A stretch of 64,000 nucleotides of DNA from a bacterium (GTDB lineage Bacteria; Zhuqueibacterota; Zhuqueibacteria; Zhuqueibacterales; Zhuqueibacteraceae), in contig JAKLJX010000014.1 of assembly GCA_023150945.1 (NCBI GenBank), positions 124,001 to 188,000 on the forward strand. The letters are read 5' to 3'. Positions 61,471 through 64,000 of the stretch are shown piece by piece. A program made the position numbers and the translations under genes. Position 1 is the first letter of the stretch; each line of letters begins with the position of its first letter. The notes beneath the pieces are model-generated. The model ran no database searches. It saw nothing but the letters and a program-made list of their open reading frames with translations, and had not been told where the DNA came from.

Positions 61471-61819
61471 GATGCTTTCTTCCTTAAGTTGATGTTGCGC
61501 AGCTCCTGCTGAGGAGTAGCTTGAGTTTCGTTCCCGCCCAGTCTTTAGCAAATATGCGGCCAGTTTTGTTGCGCAGCCGCAGTAGCGAGAAATTCATTCG
61601 GCTGCAGCAAAGCCGGCGCCGGCTGTCGCTTCATTTCCACGCAACACCGGCATTTTAATCAACAGCTTAGATCATTCACCGCAAACCCGGACCCCGGCCC
61701 CATCGATCAGCAAAATCGTAAGACTGCACCTGCGCCGCGCACTCCCGCCCTTTCCCACAAGCACAAGATCGTATCTGCTCCGCCGCCGAGTTACAGCTTT
61801 GGAAGTCGGAAAAAATGAT

Positions 61820-61848
61820 TTGCAATTCGGGCAAAGGGATTGTATAAT
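61820..61848 (+). promoter_or_regulatory. Strong sigma70-type promoter of the ArsR-methyltransferase/ahcY operon
   Basis: TTGCAA, 17-base spacer, perfect TATAAT. Initiation near 61855 leaves a leader of under 20 bases. It is the best promoter match in the window. Confidence 0.75.
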
Positions 61849-61866
61849 ATCAAAAAATCTTGATAT
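61847..61866. promoter_or_regulatory. Inverted repeat operator overlapping the start site
   Basis: ATATCAA-6-TTGATAT, overlapping the end of the -10 and the expected start point, with a further half-site-like GATAT at 61869. An AT-rich inverted repeat at this place is what an ArsR/SmtB-type repressor binds, so autorepression by the adjacent fusion protein is likely. Confidence 0.6.
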
Positions 61867-61872
61867 GGTGAT

Positions 61873-62817
61873 ATGAATTCGGATATGCTGCAGGTGTTCA
61901 AGGCCCTGGCGGATGAAACGCGGCTGCGTTTGCTCGCTATTCTGGCGCAGGGAGATTTCAACGTCAACGAGCTGATCGAGATTCTGCGCATGGGCCAATC
62001 CCGCATTTCGCGGCATCTCAAAATCCTGGCGGATTGCGGGCTGGTCGCCAGCCGGCGCGAAGGCCATTGGACCTTCTATTCGCTCACCCCGCCCAATGGC
62101 AAGGTGGAACTGGCAGAAGCGACGCGCCTGGCCCTGAAGGCCGCCGCGCAGCTCCGGTCACGGGAAGCGGATTTGCAGCAGATCGAGTCGATTGTGCAGC
62201 ACCGGCGGCAGGCGAGCCAGAAGTATTTCGACCGCATCGGCCCGGAGTGGGAGCGCCTGCAGCAGGAAGTGCTGGATAGCGGCTACTACCGCGAGCATGT
62301 TTTACGCCATCTGCCCCAGGGACTGCGCAGCGCCGCGGATCTGGGCGCGGGCGCCGGACTGCTGTTGCCGGCGTTGCTGCAGCGCTGCGAGCAGGTCGTC
62401 GCCATCGATTCTTCGCGCACCATGCTGCGCGTTGCCGCGGACTATCTCGCGCAAGAGCTGCCGGAAGCGCTGCCCCGCTGTGATTTTCGCCTGGGTGAAA
62501 TCGAGCATTTGCCGCTGCCCGACGCGGCGGTGGAGGCGGCAGTGGCCTGCATGGTGCTGCATCATGTTTCCCAGCCGGCCAGCGCCCTTGCTGAAATTTT
62601 CCGCATTCTCAAGCCCGGCGGCACGCTGGTCATCGCCGACCTGCTGCAGCATGACATCGTGGAAATGCGCGAGAAGTATGCAGATCTGTGGCTCGGCTTC
62701 AAGCGCGCCGACTTGAACAAATGGCTGAGCGCGGCCGGCTTTGCCCCGCCCAAATCGGAGATTCTTGCAAAAAACGAAACGATGAAAATTCTCATCTTCC
62801 AAGCAACCAAACCCTAG
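61873..62817 (+). CDS. ArsR-type regulator fused to SAM-dependent methyltransferase
   Basis: 314 residues. The N-terminal ~100 residues are an ArsR winged helix ([33 protein letters not shown], then [18 protein letters not shown]). No metal-binding Cys pair of the classic ArsR/SmtB type is present. From about 145 a class I methyltransferase follows ([59 protein letters not shown]). Such fusions commonly sit next to genes of the methionine/SAM cycle. Here ahcY begins 8 bases downstream, suggesting that the protein senses SAM or SAH through its methyltransferase-like domain and controls SAH removal. Confidence 0.88.
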   Translation: MNSDMLQVFKALADETRLRLLAILAQGDFNVNELIEILRMGQSRISRHLKILADCGLVASRREGHWTFYSLTPPNGKVELAEATRLALKAAAQLRSREADLQQIESIVQHRRQASQKYFDRIGPEWERLQQEVLDSGYYREHVLRHLPQGLRSAADLGAGAGLLLPALLQRCEQVVAIDSSRTMLRVAADYLAQELPEALPRCDFRLGEIEHLPLPDAAVEAAVACMVLHHVSQPASALAEIFRILKPGGTLVIADLLQHDIVEMREKYADLWLGFKRADLNKWLSAAGFAPPKSEILAKNETMKILIFQATKP

Positions 62818-62825
62818 AGGACGAC

Positions 62826-64000
62826 ATGTACGAAACCGAAGTCATCAAAACGAAAGCCGACAGCAACGGCGCCAACGGTAAACCCGCCGCGACCCAGCGG
62901 CCGCCCTACAAAGTCGCGGACATTTCCCTGGCCGCGTGGGGCCGCAGAGAGATTGAACTGGCGGAAAAAGAAATGCCCGGACTGATCTCGGTGCGCGAGG
63001 AATATCGCAGCCAGCAGCCGCTCAAGGGCGCGCGCATTGCCGGCTCGCTGCACATGACCATCGAAACCGCGGTGCTGATCGAAACCCTGGTGGCGCTCGG
63101 CGCCAAGGTGCGCTGGGCCTCCTGCAACATTTTCTCCACGCAAGATCATGCCGCGGCCGCCATTGCCGCCGCGGGCATCCCGGTGTTCGCGTGGAAGGGC
63201 GAAACCGAAGAGGAATACTGGTGGTGCACCGAGCAGACCCTGTATTTCGAGAACGGCGAAGGCCCGAACATGATCGTCGATGACGGCGGCGATCTCACCT
63301 ATTTCGTTCACAACAAGATGCCGCAATTCCTTCCCGGCTTGAAAGGCATCACCGAGGAAACCACCACCGGCGTGCACGCCCTCTACAAGATGCTGAAAGA
63401 GGGCCGCCTCAAGGTGCCGGCCATCAACGTGAATGACTCGGTGACCAAGAGCAAGTTCGACAATCTCTACGGTTGCCGCGAATCGCTCGCCGACGGCATC
63501 AAGCGCGCCACCGACGCAATGCTGGCCGGCAAGCTGGCGGTGGTGGCCGGCTACGGCGACGTGGGTAAAGGCTCGGCGCAATCGCTGCGCGGCTTCGGCT
63601 GCCGCGTGGTGGTCAGTGAAATCGATCCCATTTGCGCGCTGCAGGCCGCGATGGAAGGCTATGAGGTGGCGACCATCGAGGATTTCGTCAAGACGGCGGA
63701 CATCTTTGTCACGGCCACCGGCTGCAAGGACGTCATTACCATCGAACATCTCAAGCAGATGAAAGACGGCGCCATCGTCTGCAACATCGGCCATTTCGAC
63801 ATCGAAATTCAAGTCGCCCAGCTCAATGCCTTTCCCGGCATCCAGAAAATCGAGATCAAGCCGCAGGTCGACAAGTATGTCTTCCCGGACGGCCACTCAA
63901 TCCTGCTGCTTGCCGAAGGCCGGCTGGTGAACCTGGGCTGTGCCAGCGGCCATCCTTCGTTCGTGATGTCCAATTCCTTCACCAACCAGGTGCTGGCGCA
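62826..64000 (+). CDS. ahcY: S-adenosylhomocysteine hydrolase, truncated by window end
   Basis: 391 complete codons are present and the frame is open at the edge; the C-terminal part is missing. GAGG lies 7 bases before the ATG. Features: [21 protein letters not shown], the substrate region [28 protein letters not shown], catalytic residues in [13 protein letters not shown] (Lys and Asp), the NAD-binding loop [19 protein letters not shown], and GHFDIEI. The enzyme splits S-adenosylhomocysteine to adenosine and homocysteine, relieving product inhibition of methyltransferases. It is the second gene of the operon headed by the ArsR-methyltransferase fusion. Confidence 0.97.
   Translation, partial: MYETEVIKTKADSNGANGKPAATQRPPYKVADISLAAWGRREIELAEKEMPGLISVREEYRSQQPLKGARIAGSLHMTIETAVLIETLVALGAKVRWASCNIFSTQDHAAAAIAAAGIPVFAWKGETEEEYWWCTEQTLYFENGEGPNMIVDDGGDLTYFVHNKMPQFLPGLKGITEETTTGVHALYKMLKEGRLKVPAINVNDSVTKSKFDNLYGCRESLADGIKRATDAMLAGKLAVVAGYGDVGKGSAQSLRGFGCRVVVSEIDPICALQAAMEGYEVATIEDFVKTADIFVTATGCKDVITIEHLKQMKDGAIVCNIGHFDIEIQVAQLNAFPGIQKIEIKPQVDKYVFPDGHSILLLAEGRLVNLGCASGHPSFVMSNSFTNQVLA

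Larger units (their letters stand above)
61471..61872. other. Divergent intergenic region upstream of the ArsR-methyltransferase gene
   Basis: 402 bases between divergent genes. The right end carries a near-consensus promoter (61820-61848) and an inverted repeat (61847-61866). The remainder shows no gene, and no promoter for the leftward gene was convincing. Confidence 0.55.

Noticed and set aside
62818-62825. Possible SAM or SAH riboswitch before ahcY
   Set aside because: Only 8 bases separate the genes, and the leader before the ArsR fusion is under 20 bases; there is no room for an aptamer.

Overview
The window is 64 kb of GC-rich chromosomal DNA (clearly above 60% by eye) from a diderm, LPS-making bacterium, most likely a member of the FCB superphylum or a related candidate phylum such as KSB1 or Calditrichota. 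That placement is inferred. It rests on a fused LpxC-FabZ, a sulfatase ending in a FlgD-like type IX-style sorting module, PorV/FadL-like outer-membrane proteins, a TonB-like protein, RNase Y and ZapA, together in a GC-rich genome. I see no prophage, insertion sequence, CRISPR array or plasmid module. The window is a mostly housekeeping chromosome segment with accessory envelope genes in its first half.

Layout. 1-273: start of a sodium:solute symporter running off the left edge. 274-1209: non-coding, with one copy of a dispersed palindrome. 1210-5170 (minus): a sorting-domain sulfatase, then an ECF sigma factor translationally coupled to a zf-HC2 anti-sigma factor, and a TlpA/ResA-type thioredoxin lipoprotein. 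5580-7778 (plus): a TPR-like lipoprotein and a PorV-like outer-membrane protein, closed by a bidirectional terminator. 7857-15224 (minus): M16 peptidase, Tat-exported phosphoesterase, a conserved membrane-anchored protein, and a MacB-like permease with its RND/HlyD adaptor but no ATPase. 15565-19327 (plus): RsmB, a small lipoprotein coupled to an M14 carboxypeptidase, and a cysteine-rich protein. 19579-28061 (minus): a DUF2442/DUF4160 pair in which DUF4160 carries an in-frame stop, two outer-membrane/periplasmic proteins, a Trp/Tyr-rich lipoprotein, a TonB-like protein and an exported GH133-type debranching enzyme. 28208-30488 (plus): a 94-residue protein and an RNase II family enzyme.

30727-47140 (minus) is one long envelope-biogenesis block, read bamA, skp, lpxD, lpxC-fabZ, lpxA, lipM, a beta-barrel-like protein, dxr, rseP, an aminotransferase, gcvT, ftsK, lolA, then a terminator. 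It covers outer-membrane protein assembly, lipid A synthesis, lipoprotein sorting, isoprenoid precursors and envelope stress proteolysis.

47864-59339 (plus) is a translation and RNA block: tRNA-Val, thrS, infC, rpmI, rplT, pheS, pheT, a ZapB-like coiled coil, zapA, a strongly structured intergenic RNA/terminator element, RNase Y, ymdB, folD and tRNA-Arg. The RNase Y lacks most of its HD-domain metal ligands. The last part has a TPR protein, a secreted coiled-coil protein on the other strand, and an ArsR-methyltransferase fusion immediately upstream of S-adenosylhomocysteinase (ahcY, cut by the right edge). The fusion is preceded by a near-consensus promoter overlapped by an inverted repeat, which suggests autoregulated control of the SAM/SAH cycle.

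Several promoters fit TTGnnn-16/17-TATATT or TATAAT, which suggests that the housekeeping sigma recognises ordinary sigma70-type sites.
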